The position numbers and the translations under genes are program-made. Below are positions 22,954 through 32,953 of a stretch of 64,000 bases of DNA, in pieces (the first letter of the stretch is position 1; each line of letters starts with the position of its first letter). Under the pieces are notes generated by a model. It did no database searches. It was given only the letters and a program-made list of their open reading frames with translations, and was not told the DNA's origin. The stretch is from Gentiana macrophylla (taxonomy: Eukaryota > Streptophyta > Magnoliopsida > Gentianales > Gentianaceae), in contig CM047808.1 of assembly GCA_026214975.1 (NCBI GenBank), positions 52,740,321 through 52,804,320 of the forward strand. Reading direction: 5' to 3'.

Positions 22954-23607
22954 CTACCTCCGTCACAAAATATAAGTCATTTTAGTTTTTTGTTTTGTCT
23001 CATAATGTAAGTCTATTTAAATAACCAATTAAGCATTTATTACATTTTTCTATTTTTTTACCCCTCATTTAATATCTGTTCACCCACTTTTTACAACTCT
23101 TTATTAGGGTATCTCCACTTATAAAGCTTTTAAAAGATTTATGGGTGCGTCACCTCATACAACTCATTAACTTTTTCTGTATGAACGTTTTCTTCACAAT
23201 CATAAATTTTTTTACACTGGCACGTCATCATGTTATAAACCTTTACATAAACCTTTTACAACTTAACAAACATCTTTATAACTCAATAATAGACCCATTG
23301 TATAAATATTTTATTATTAAATAAAATAAATTTTTTTTTTTTTCATTAAAATTTTACATAACATTATCACACCTAAAAAGAGAAAAATGATAGATAGACT
23401 AAATGCTATCGTCATTTACGGGGAACAAAAAAAACATAATAAACAAAATAGGAGAAAACTCCAACGGTGGTTGAAAAAAAATTAAATAAATAAATAAATT
23501 CCGTCTGAACAAGTATCAACCGGTTTATGCAGATGGAGCGGTAGAAAAACCTTTGCACAATCAACATCACTCCAATGGAAATAGAGCTTTTAATAAAGCT
23601 TTACAAA

Positions 23608-23643
<36 letters not shown>

Positions 23644-23786
23644 CATCCATTGGGGAAGCTCTTAATAATAGTCAAAGGTTATTTTAGACTTTTCCATCAA
23701 AATTAATGACACATAACCAATTTAACAAACTTTCTTAATCTGTGTGAAATACCCTAAAAGGACTTACATTTTTGGGACGGAGGTAG
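22954..23786. mobile_element. Stowaway-like MITE carrying a nested insertion
   Basis: The left end CTACCTCCGTCACAAAATAT and the right end (inverse) CTACCTCCGTCCCAAAAATG form terminal inverted repeats of the Stowaway type. TA dinucleotides lie on both sides (22952-22953 and 23787-23788), as expected for Tc1/mariner-related MITEs. It is about 830 bp long only because of the insert at 23107-23661; without it, it is about 280 bp, a normal Stowaway size. No ORF. Confidence 0.85.
23107..23661. mobile_element. Nested MITE, possibly PIF/Harbinger type
   Basis: Inserted in the Stowaway with a TTA on both sides. Ends GGGTATCTCCAC and, inverted, GAGCTTCCCCAATGG are similar but imperfect terminal repeats. 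A 3-bp TTA duplication is the Harbinger preference. It contains an A tract of about 30 bases at 23611-23642. There is no transposase. Confidence 0.45.
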
Positions 23787-23815
23787 TAGTTACTAACATA
23801 AACCAATAAGTGAAA

Positions 23816-23935
23816 GGGACAATTATTGAAAAGGACGCATTTTAGACTTAATTAGGCAAAAAGGACATCCAAAACAAACACTTAGTTATAAGGACAAAAA
23901 TTAGATAGATAGACCCAAATACCCTTAATGAAGGG
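23816..23935. repeat. Left terminal inverted repeat of Pack-MULE 1
   Basis: Starts GGGACAATTATTGAAAAGGA. It shares GACTTAATTAGGC, GACATCCAAAA and TTATAAGGAC with the inverse of 27115-27217, then diverges into an AAATACCCTT-like word. Confidence 0.85.
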
Positions 23936-24094
23936 GAAAAAAAAAAAAAGCGCCGCTGTTCATCAATCAAAATAAATGTAGTGCTAGTTTTGTTTTGTTC
24001 ATGTATTTGAGTTTTTTTTTCCTTCATTTTCCCTGGACTTTTCTCTTCTTCTTCTTTTTTTTTTTTTTTTTTCGGACAGTGAATTTTATTTTTA

Positions 24095-25450
24095 ATTGAC
24101 CACCGCGATGCACTGACGACCGCGATGCAGAGACACCGCGCTGAAATGACACCGCGATGCATTGACCACCCCCGATGCACCACCCCGATTAATTAACCAT
24201 TGCGATGCAGTGACCACCGCGATGCAGTCACCACCCCGATTAATTAACCATATATGCAGTGACATCGACAATCATATATGCGTGACATCAACAATTTATG
24301 CAGTGACATCGACAATCAGATATGCAGTGACATCAACATTTTATGCAGTGACATCAGCAATCATATATGAATGACATCAACAATTTACGTAGTGACACGT
24401 AGTGACATCGACAATCATATATGATGAGACATCGCGATGAAGTGAAACCGCGATGCAATGGCCACCCCCGATGCAGAGACACCGCGATGAAGTGGCCACC
24501 CCGATGCAGAGACACCACGATGCAGAGACCATCGGGATGCATTGACATTTGATGAAGCAACACCGTGATGACATTTGATATTTTTCCACTTAATTTAATA
24601 AACTTGATTTCTTTTCTTCATAAAATCGACTTCAAATGACTATATCTTTTGATATAAAACTACGATCAACATAAATCTTTCACCTTAATTCATATTTTTA
24701 TGTAGTGACATCGGCAATCATATATGCAAGTGATATCAACATTTTATGCGCGATGACATCGGCAATCATATATCGCGTGACATCAACAATTTATGCGATG
24801 ACATCGGCAATCGGATATGCGATGACATCGGCATTTTATGCAGTGACATCAGCAATCTTATATGAATGACATCAACAATTTATATAGTGACATCGGCAAT
24901 CGATCATATATGTAGAGACATCGCGATGAAGTGAAACCGCGATGCAGTGGCCACCCCGATGTAGAGACACCGAGATGATGTGGCCACCCCCGATGCAGAG
25001 ACATCGCGATGCAGAGACCATCGAGATGCAGTGATCACCGGGATGCAGTGACATTTGATAAAACAACACCGTGATGACATTTGATATTTTTCCGACTTAA
25101 TTTCATAAAATCGATTTATTTTCTTCATAAAATCTACTTCAAATGGTTATATCTTTTGATATAAAAGTACGATCAACATAAATCTTTCACCTTAATTCAT
25201 ATTTTTTTATGCAGTTACATCAGCAATCATATATGCAGTGATATCAACATTTTATGCAGTGACATCGGCAATCATATATGCGTGACATCGGCAATCAGAT
25301 ATGCAGTGACATCGGCAATCAGATATGCAGTGACATCAACATTTTATGCAGTGACATCGGCAATTTATGCAGTGACATTGGCATTTTATGCAGTGACATC
25401 AACAATTTATGCCGTGACATTGGCATTTTATGCAGTGACATCGCCAAATC
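24095..25450. repeat. Minisatellite with higher-order repeat in Pack-MULE 1
   Basis: Two related short units alternate: GATGCAGTGACATCGGCAAT-type units of about 20-25 bases with CATATATG or TTTTATG variants, and ACCGCGATGCAGAGACCACC-type units. Larger blocks repeat with a period of about 0.5 kb. The block TGACATTTGAT...CACCGTGATGACATTTGATA...TTTTGATATAAAA...ACGATCAACATAAATC occurs at about 24543-24720 and 25049-25225. The units keep several frames open, which produces repetitive ORFs (SDIG / AVTS / MSLHK-type) that are not genes. Confidence 0.92.
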
Positions 25451-25854
25451 ATACACAAACCCACCATCAACGTATATCTTTGCTTTCTTTGTTTCAAGGT
25501 GATGCATGTTAAACTAATTGATCATTATTACATCATGATCAACGGTGTCGATACATGATATACCACTCGTTGTGTCACAACGGTTGTGTCCGGATCATTA
25601 CTCAAAAAAAGAAAGGAAAAAATTAAACATCATCCAAAGCCTTTCATAATCATACCAAAGCATCAATGCCACAGAAAATTTAATAACAACAAAAGGTTGA
25701 ATGCTTTGCTAATGTCACTTCATCAAATAATTAAGCTGAAATTGAACGAACAAAAATGTGAATTACAAATTTGCGTAAAAGCTACATTTACTAAGATGGG
25801 GCATGCTATCTATTCGATCTAAAAGCTTATATCTGAGATAGAAACCGCAAAATT

Positions 25855-26391
25855 TATCTCTAGTATGGTTTCGAGGTGGACTCACCGGATGATAATGATT
25901 ACGATCTGTACTCAAGTACCTTAACCAGATACTCTTGGAGAGAACATGGGCGAGAGGCCCGGCATGTTCCTTGACCCTTTTTCTTTACAAGCGATTGAGA
26001 AAACTCTATATGACATCCTTGGCAAAAGGGCCCTGCTTCTTCAAAACAAAGCAAAATCAAAGCTGCTTGTGACCACGATTCCCTTTTTGGGAATTCTAGT
26101 GAGTATAGCACAAGTATTTGTGCTACCGGTTAGCGACTCTGTTGATCCTAACCGGGTGGTTGATCCGGGGCTATAGGCCTTCAATTGGCGAGTGATGATG
26201 GTGATTACACATCTAAATCACCTCGGTCTTATGCAGAGTACTCTATGAATTCTAACGACAACTTTGGCAATACTAATTTGAAGACGGATGGTTTTATGTA
26301 TGGCAATATGTTTCAAAATATATTCAATGACAGTGACTCCATGTTGCAGTTTAGAAAAGGTATGAAAGAAGCTAGTAAGTTTTGGGATTAG
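25855..26391 (+). pseudogene. GRAS (SCL9/14/33-like) N-terminal gene fragment
   Basis: Translation gives DSPDDNDYDLYS, then LKYLNQILLE, a one-base shift, then MGERPGMFLDPFSLQAIEKT and LYDILGK. GRAS proteins of the SCL14/SCL9 group carry a conserved N-terminal YISQMLMEEDMEExxCMF...LALQAAEKSFYEVLG segment ahead of the GRAS domain. Further on come a Ser/Tyr/Asn-rich piece (SPRSYAEYSMNSNDN) and [17 protein letters not shown], matching the SxxQFxxGVEEASKFLP motif. The GRAS domain itself (LHRI, VHIID, PFYRE) is absent. The fragment stops where GTE sequence of the opposite strand begins. It is a transduplicated, frame-broken piece; the parent would be a stress-related transcriptional regulator. Confidence 0.82.
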
Positions 26392-26950
26392 TCAACATAG
26401 CATTATTAAAAGTAAGCCTAACATCTGCAGCAAAATCCTTTGGTGAAGGATACAAATTCTTGGATAAATTCGATTTCACAGTCCCCAAATCCATAGGCCG
26501 CTTAATTATCTGATGATAATCATGAAGATTGAGAGCCACTGCATCAACAGGAGCTTTAAAATACTAAGAGGCCGTTAGTTTCAAAAGCTTTGTAAGTATC
26601 TGCTTGCATTCTTTCATCATGCTCTCATCCATAACACAACCAACATTCCCAATTCCCTTGTTATCAAATCCATTCGGCAATCTCTTCAAAACATTATTAT
26701 TAGATGACCTAAGAGGACCAGCGCTCTTATTTTCAGTTGATTTCCACCGAGGATTATGGAGGCTACTAATTAGGTTTCCTGATTCAATTTGACCTCGCAA
26801 GCTTTGTACCTGATGGAGTTCGGAAACAAGTCTCTCTCGGAGCTCCAAAACAGACTCGGAGTCCAGCTCGAACTTCTCCTCCTCTCCGCCGGCCATCATG
26901 CACTCCGCCACCGTCCCACGGCAGCCGGATCTGGTCGTCATCATCATCCA
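26386..26950 (-). pseudogene. GTE (BET-type bromodomain) gene fragment
   Basis: The minus-strand frame contains VLELRERLVSELHQVQSL and RGQIESG, the conserved coil before the bromodomain in GTE2/GTE7-like proteins. It then has KECKQILTKLLK, a TAG stop where the family has W, and continues in the same frame: [20 protein letters not shown], then [12 protein letters not shown] and [13 protein letters not shown]. These are the ZA loop, the HDY and PMDLGT motifs and the Asn-bearing helix of a bromodomain that binds acetylated histones. The fragment ends after NNAM(LTNP), halfway through the domain, at the junction with the GRAS piece. A start codon is plausible near 26947. 5-prime sequence up to 27217 is MULE end plus leader. 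Confidence 0.85.
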
Positions 26951-27114
26951 GCTCAGCTGCGATCCTTCATCAAAGTCTTCGCCACTTGCAAGAGCTGTTG
27001 AAATCAGCAAATCAGCGATGAAGGAAAGTATGAAGAGTCGGAAAAAGATTCGAAGAAAGAAGAAAAAAGAGAGAATAAGACTTGGTTTGTAATGGGTTTG
27101 TAACAGAGGGTAAT

Positions 27115-27217
27115 TTAGGAAACATAGAAAAAATACGTCCTTATAAACGATGATCTTTTTTGGATGTCTTAAGTGCCTAATTAAGTCCCAAAACACGTCC
27201 TTATAAACAAATAACAC
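27115..27217. repeat. Right terminal inverted repeat of Pack-MULE 1
   Basis: Inverse of the left end: read on the minus strand it begins GTGTTATTTGTTTATAAGGA and shares GACTTAATTAGGCA, GACATCCAAAA and TTATAAGGAC with 23816-23935. Confidence 0.85.
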
Positions 27218-27226
27218 TAAGTGAAA

Positions 27227-27558
27227 TCATTTGTTACCTTTCCTTTTCTTTTTTTTTTGGTTAAAAACACATTAAATCTTTTTTCCAGAACAACAATGAC
27301 AACTTAATCATCAATTTATTCTAGAACTTGATCATCATTTTGTGTTAATGTGAGTACTTGATGTTGGACATTTGTAAAATTAATTGAAGTTTTATCATTT
27401 AGTTTTAATGCGAGTACTTGATGTTGGACATTTGTAAATATAGTTGAAGTAAAAAAATCGAAGCATAGAAATATTAAAAAAACGCATAACACACTCATCT
27501 CATCCATTTTATGTAAAGAGTGATTTCACATTAACATATGCATCCATATCTCACACAA
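27227..27558. other. Spacer between the two MULEs, with a 60-bp tandem duplication
   Basis: No gene. 27331-27390 and 27391-27450 are 60-base tandem copies (sharing GAGTACTTGATGTTGGACAT), with about a dozen differences. The exact 60-base period keeps a short minus-strand ORF open, which is not supported as a gene. Confidence 0.7.
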
Positions 27559-27930
27559 ATAAAGAAAAGGAAAATTAGGGATTAGGACATTTTTCATATT
27601 TTTTTCAATTAACAGTCCCAGTTAATAATTTTTATTGGCTAAAGGACATAATTAAAATTATATGACTAAATTGCCCTTGCTTAACCCATTCTTATCCATT
27701 AGCTTTTGAGAAACTCATTGTCGGCTTATCTTTGTCGCTTTCGAAGAAACCCTGCTGAAGACCAAAATTTGCAGCGCCTGATTGATCATCGTGATTCTTC
27801 CATTGTTTCGTTTCCAAATTCGGTTGATTGATCATCTATTTCGAAGGATTCATTCTCAGGAGATCATCTATTCATCAGGTTTATTTGCCAAATTTTTTTC
27901 TCTGCTTATTGTTCAAACGCGGTAGAGATC

Positions 27931-28290
27931 GGAAATCTGATTTTTATAAGTTAAATTTCAATCTTCTAATGAAATTGAACATAAATGTGATCTTCTTAAG
28001 TTTAATTCATTGTTGATCCTGATTTTGAATTTTGTTTTGTGACAACTGTGTGTTTTTATGAGAAATAATGCGATTCACTACTGATTTTCTCTGATTCCGT
28101 TGTAACCCCAATAGTAGAACAAAAATCTGAGTTTTATAAGTTAAATTTCAATCTTCCTAATGGAATTGAACATAAATCTGTGCTTCTAAAGTTTAATTCG
28201 TTATTCATCCTAAGTTTGATGTTTGTTTTGTGAATACTGTGTGTTTTATGAGAAATAATGTGATTCACTTCTGATTTTCTCTGATTTCTA
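27931..28290. repeat. 170-bp direct duplication in the PHL leader/intron
   Basis: 27931-28100 and 28121-28290 are similar throughout, sharing ATAAGTTAAATTTCAATCTT, GAATTTTG/GATGTTTG with TTTTGTG, and TGAGAAATAATG(C/T)GATTCA. The copies differ at roughly one base in eight. There is no ORF; the composition resembles a plant 5-prime intron. Confidence 0.8.
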
Positions 28291-28947
28291 AGAAGGTGTT
28301 TTAACCAAAAGGGATAAAACCCTTTACGAATCTTCGATTATTGATTCACAGAAATTCTATTATCCTTTTAAGGGTCCAAGGTATACATCTGTTGCTCTTG
28401 TTGTTTCAATTGTGCATTGAACTTGTTATAATAATTTGAGTTTGCACGATCATGTTGGAAAATTTCTGCTTAATTAATTTTTATTTTGAGCTTGTGCGTT
28501 TTGGTTTTCTTTGTGTTGACGGAAGGGAATAGATATTGCACTGTAATTAGCTCAATTTGGGAATCTTTGGATAGTAATTTGGCGTGGGTTAGTTGATTTA
28601 CCATGTGGGATTTTGAATCGAGTGAGGAAATTGTTTTATTTGAATTATTTGATGCTTTTTAGTAGATGGGTTCATAGTTACTCAAGAGAGTGGATGTAAT
28701 TGCAAATGGGTCAATTCATAAAAATTTTGAAAATTCTGAGATGACTCCCCTTATTAAAGCAATGAAGCCAAATGGGGAGAGAGCAATTGCAGTGGGAGGG
28801 CATCTCATTTATTAGGATTATGTGGCTTAGGATGGGTTTGTTGCTTGATGGGGTATTTTGAATGATTTTTCGTTGATTGCAGTGACAAAGTTATTGTGGT
28901 GTGCTATGGAAAGTTGCGAGCTTTAATTACTTCGACAGAATGCTAAT

Positions 28948-29040
28948 ATGTCATCTAAGCAACGCTTTTGCTGGACTAATGAGCTCCATGAGCGTTTTAT
29001 CGAAGCTATGACTCCGCTTGAAGCTTATGAAACAACTTTC
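28948..29040 (+). pseudogene. MYB-CC/PHL (PHR1-like) first-exon fragment
   Basis: From the ATG at 28948 the frame reads MSSKQRFCWTNELHERFIEA, matching the start of the GARP/MYB-CC domain of PHR1-like phosphate-starvation regulators (KQRLRWTHELHERFVEAV). It then runs MTPLEAYETT where the family has xQLGGxDRATPKGVL, and stops soon after, so only the first helix is kept. The upstream 1.2 kb has exon-like and intron-like stretches (a possible splice acceptor TTTGTAG-type near 28880) consistent with a captured leader. Position inside a MULE argues for transduplication rather than a functional gene. Confidence 0.72.
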
Positions 29041-30780
29041 TGTATGTTTGTGTTTAATTGCTTTGTGAATTAAGTATTTTAAATCATCTTGTATATACCG
29101 TACATAATGAGATTCTTTGGATTTATTTGTAGATTGTAGGTCCGCTTGTGCTTCATGAAATTCTACAATATGCCCAAGTATGAAGTATATGAAGTATTTA
29201 TTATATGTACAATAGCTCCCATACAAAGTCTATGAAGTATATGTTTGTCTTTTATGCATTTTATTTGGATGTTCTGTCTTTTTGTGTTCGTAGAATTATG
29301 TTCATTATCGTATTATATGTTATGTAAAAAATGGATGCAGCCAAACAATCAAAAGTGATCAAAAAATTCCACCAAACTTTTGTTTTAATACTCTTTGTTT
29401 CGTTTTGAGAGTTTGTTTGATATTGTTACTCTATTTTTCAAGAGATCCACTATCGAAATTCACGAGTGAATATTAATAGTGAATTTTCGAATAACAGTGA
29501 ATTTTAACAACGAATTTCGAACAAACGTAATTTTTGGCAGCACCATTCTAGTTATTGAAGTTATGACTCAAAATCATACATGTACTAATCAACCAAGAGA
29601 CAAAAAAAGAAAAGATGATATAATAATTGAAATATGTAAACATTGATTAAAATAATTGTTTCCTTCTCCCCAGCAATTCAAATCACTTCAATTTGGAACA
29701 TACATATGAAAATAAGTCATTGTGTTCATTTGGCATCTACACAAATAACTCTTTGTAACCATAAATCCTAGCCAAACTTCTTTGCAAACTCAATGAAGCC
29801 CAAAAATAAAATGAGGATGTTGACGCCTTACAATGCATCTGTCCAAGCCAAAAAGTCACATAATACAAACACATGGCACTCTTCAACAATGACATTTTGA
29901 CAAAGACTCTTCCAAGATTATCTAATGCAAATCATCGGTGATAAGATCAAAATCTCTCGATACATATCATTGGTGCCAAATATGTATCAATTTGAATTGA
30001 TTGGGGTCGAATCGTATAATGGTGATAGTTCACGGGCCCGATGTCCTTTGCTCTTATAGTACCTCTAAATAATATGCCATATTTCAAACAAACTAAAATG
30101 ACCAGACTCTTTTACATATGGAAGCAAAGACAAAGAAAAAGGGTTTGACAATTAGGTTCAAAAACATCAATATAAATTCCCTAAGCGTCGTACATTTCAA
30201 AAAAGCGAGGCTTGGGCTATATCTAGTGACAACAAAGATCTGAGTAATTCTTCTTCCAATGCACCGATTTAAGAAAACACGATCGCAAGAAGAAAGACAT
30301 TACCCAATTTGGAACTAGCATCAAATCGGTTCGTAGGTCCTTCCATCTAGCCTACATAGGCGAAATGTCACAGACACTAAGCAAAAATTTAACCACCACT
30401 TACTACAACAATGACTATAAATACACTAACTTGTTACGTTCCTCCGAAAGCAACAACAAGTCTTCTCCGATTTAAGTCACTCCAGTGCAACTGCAAACTT
30501 GCAGAACAATGAGTATCCATACAATATCAAGAGACTAGATTCGAGATAGAGTACACTATCAAGATGTTAGCTTTGAACACATATGTAATGCAACGTGTAC
30601 TTAAGCGTCGGCATACCTGCGTGTACGTGTTTGGATTATCCAAGAAACATATTTTTTGAATTCGGACTTAATAAAGCTAGGGTGACCCAATAAAGTTGGT
30701 AGCATTGCCCAAGCTTCCATTGCACTCTCTCTTTGTTGAAAAGAGAGCCCTCATTTTTCAAACTTTCTTCTCATCCAATA
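29041..30780. other. Pack-MULE 2 interior without recognisable genes
   Basis: AT-rich, with short repeats such as AGTGAATTT near 29465-29510. No motif, repeat array or long ORF that I can name. Confidence 0.4.
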
Positions 30781-31240
30781 TCAATGCATTTCTTTGGACC
30801 CGATAATGGCGTATTCTTAGGGATTTCAAAAGGTTTATTCCCTTCAGAGGATGGAGCATCTTTCTCATTATCATTTTGTCCAAAAATGCCTGCATCTTTG
30901 CCTATTTGAGATACCATTGCATTAAGAACCATTAATGATCCCAAAACCCCTTCATGCGCTTTAACATATCCTGAGTCATTTTCTTCATATCGGTAAGAGA
31001 TAAATGATTCATATTTGTACTCTGAAGACCAGTAGTGGTTTCGTCCTTATTTTCTGTGGTTGCAAGACCAGATTCAACGTATACCGCCTCTGCAACTTTT
31101 TGTGATTGTATTGTCTTGAATAGGCTCTTCTTTTTTATTTTTAATGCACCTGCACCACCACCAGAAACCAAGAACTTGAACTTGAAACCAAAGACAGAAG
31201 AAAGGGAGACAAGAGAGCAAAACAACCGTTTGCACTCCCC
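30780..31240 (-). pseudogene. Unidentified host-like ORF in Pack-MULE 2
   Basis: The frame 31225-30932 starts MFCSLVSLSSVFGFKFKFLV and has a basic GALKIKKKSLFK stretch, then acidic and polar sequence and LSLTDMKKMTQDMLKRMKGF before a stop. In another frame directly after, the reading MVLNAMVSQIGKDAGIFG, NDNEKDAPSSEGNKPFEIP and PLSGPKKCIDIG continues to about 30785 without repeats or low complexity. The amino-acid texture and one frame change suggest a captured, decayed host gene. I do not recognise the family. Upstream minus-strand sequence at about 31360-31240 (YNVAANLKTSLNIGF, MDALFKLM) may belong to it as a further exon. Confidence 0.4.
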
Positions 31241-31379
31241 ATTAACTTGAAGAGTGCGTCCATGAGTGGAAAGCCGATGTTTAGCGAAGTCTTAAGATTG
31301 GCAGCTACATTGTATCCCGTAAAACCAGCAATTGACTCCCCAAATTGGCCAAACGGACAGCCACCGAATTACCTTCTAA

Positions 31380-31960
31380 ACAGTGAATGAATTATAAAGT
31401 GAATTTGAGTGAATATTCAATACTTGGCTTAGTGAATTTTCTTAGTGAATCAGACTTTCAGGAAATAAAACATAAAAATTGAGACATGGCAGGACAATCA
31501 GCTACATTACTGTTTATCAAGTGAACCAATCTTCATATAATAAGTGTGATTTTTTGAAATAAAGTTTAGTGAAACTCATAAGCACATCATAACATATATG
31601 TTCCACAAAGCACACAAAATATACAATGAATACAGTTTTGTATACATTCACTTTGTATAAACAAAATTCTCTTAGATTTCTCACTGAGAAAGCAATCTAG
31701 TTAATAGATTTCTCATCCACTAGATTAAGTGAAATATAGCAGTGAATGTGAGTACTAAAACCTGCTGCAATAAAAAGCCTAGCAACATCACCATGATTCC
31801 AAGTAAAAATTGAGTGCACATTACAGTGAATTTGAGTAAATGTTCACTAAGAAAACAATCAAAATGACACAAATCTCGTCTAGTAAATGAAGGGAAGCAG
31901 AGCAGTGAATTTGTCTATTTAGTACTTACTTAGTAATGCGTTCATCAGTTTTTTTCTTCT
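31380..31960. repeat. Dispersed AGTGAA-word cluster
   Basis: The word AGTGAA(T/A/C) occurs about ten times in under 600 bases on the plus strand, at irregular spacing, often followed by TTGAGT. It is not a regular tandem array. No ORF. Confidence 0.5.
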
Positions 31961-32429
31961 GAGTTGCCTTCGGTCTTGTTTTCGCCAATTTCTAGCACTT
32001 GATTCACTTCTATTCCTCCCTGAACAGGTGAAAGGAAGATGCAAAGGTGAACTCAAACCCTATTTTTTCAAAGAAATGGAATTTTGCAGAATTGAAACCA
32101 TGTACCTTCGAACTGAGATCTCTTTCAATAGTAACCCTTCGAAATTACTGAGGAAGTTCGTGCAGTCATGAATTTCCTCCAATTTTGCAAAGATTTATGC
32201 TCCCTGTTTGGAAATCAGAGTGAAGGTGGACAATTGGCGTGAAAATCTGGAAGTGGAACCCTAATTTTCGTAAATGGCGTGAAAGTGAGGCTGAGCTTGT
32301 TTTATTTATAAGGGTATAAGAGTCTTTTTGACTACATTTTTGTCCTTTATGCAACAATTTTTAAAACTTGTCCTATCCTTTAATTTTTGAAATGTTTTTG
32401 TCCTTGGGCCTCATTACCCCATAAAGAAA

Positions 32430-32869
32430 CAACTACCAAGAGTTAACCGATGATTTGATCAATGCATTTGTCTATATGTTTGTTGTTGAAACTGACGTCA
32501 ATTGAGTAGAACAGCAACGCGGTCATTAGAACAGCAAGGCTAATACGCTCCCGTCGAATTTTCATAAACTCCTTATTGTCGTCAATAATTTGCAGATAAA
32601 AAATATTAAAGCATATCATGAATCCAAGTCCGTAAACGATGAATATTTCTCGGATGATGAAGAGACCCATCCGAGAAGAATTCCTATTTCAAAGCTAAAC
32701 TAAAATAATCCAAATCTTTCACAAAAAAAAATTAATACAAATCTTCAACAATGATGAAGAGACCAATCTGAGCAGAATTCCAATTTCAAGCTACACTAAA
32801 ATATTAACCCAAAAAATAAAATAAAATAAAATAAAATAAAATAAAATAAAAACATGTAAAATACAATCA
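32430..32869. other. Spacer with a short direct repeat and a small minus-strand ORF
   Basis: GATGATGAAGAGACCCATCC at 32654 and ATGATGAAGAGACCAATCTG at 32752 begin two similar blocks of about 55 bases. A minus-strand ORF (32443-32670, 75 codons) is rich in hydrophobic residues (two possible membrane stretches, FIVYGLGFMICFNIFYL and ISLAVLMTALLFYSI), but I cannot assign it. An (AAAAT)n microsatellite follows. Confidence 0.4.
32813..32851. repeat. (AAAAT)n microsatellite
   Basis: About seven ATAAA units in a row, just upstream of the LINE insertion point. Confidence 0.92.
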
Positions 32870-32953
32870 ATACTAATTATATTCAATAAAGATTTATTCC
32901 CCTCGCTCCCAGCCCGTTTACCCAACCCCGTCCTCTCGCCCCTCACAGAGATC

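Larger units (their letters stand above)
23816..27217. mobile_element. Pack-MULE 1 with GRAS and GTE gene fragments
   Basis: Flanked by exact 9-bp duplications TAAGTGAAA (23807-23815 and 27218-27226), the Mutator-type target length. The ends are long imperfect inverted repeats of about 100 bp: both contain AAGGAC, then GACTTAATTAGGC, then GACATCCAAAA, then TTATAAGGAC in the same order. Inside are a large minisatellite (24095-25450) and two host-gene fragments, GRAS (plus) and GTE bromodomain (minus), which meet tail to tail near 26390. No MURA transposase is present, so it is non-autonomous. Gene-fragment capture between MULE ends defines a Pack-MULE. Confidence 0.9.
27568..32420. mobile_element. 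Pack-MULE 2 (Mutator-like) with a PHL fragment
   Basis: Flanked by 9-bp duplications ATAAAGAAA (27559-27567 and 32421-32429). The ends are weakly similar inverted repeats: both reach an AGGAC box at base 17 and a second AAAGGACA box about 58 bases further on, followed by a (T/A)TG(A/T)(C/A)TAAA...CCCTT stretch. Captured host sequence includes the first MYB-CC exon at 28948 with an apparent leader, and an unidentified ORF on the minus strand around 31225-30790. No transposase is visible in 4.85 kb. The ends are less well conserved than in Pack-MULE 1, so the call is less certain. Confidence 0.65.

Noticed and set aside
24095..25450. Short repeats with spacers, CRISPR-like
   Set aside because: Units vary, the spacers are themselves repeated, and the context is a plant transposon. 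It is a minisatellite.
25278..25512. Repetitive ORFs with SDIG/AVTS units in the minisatellite, possible repeat protein
   Set aside because: Several frames on both strands are open simply because the unit lengths and composition avoid stops. There is no conserved start or known repeat fold.
26185..26391. 68-codon plus-strand ORF as a complete small gene
   Set aside because: It is the second part of a GRAS fragment and ends only because GTE sequence supplies a stop.
32443..32670. Membrane protein gene, possibly a captured ankyrin-PGG type end
   Set aside because: Only hydrophobicity supports it. The PGG motif is missing and there is no upstream domain, so it is kept as an unassigned ORF in the spacer entry.
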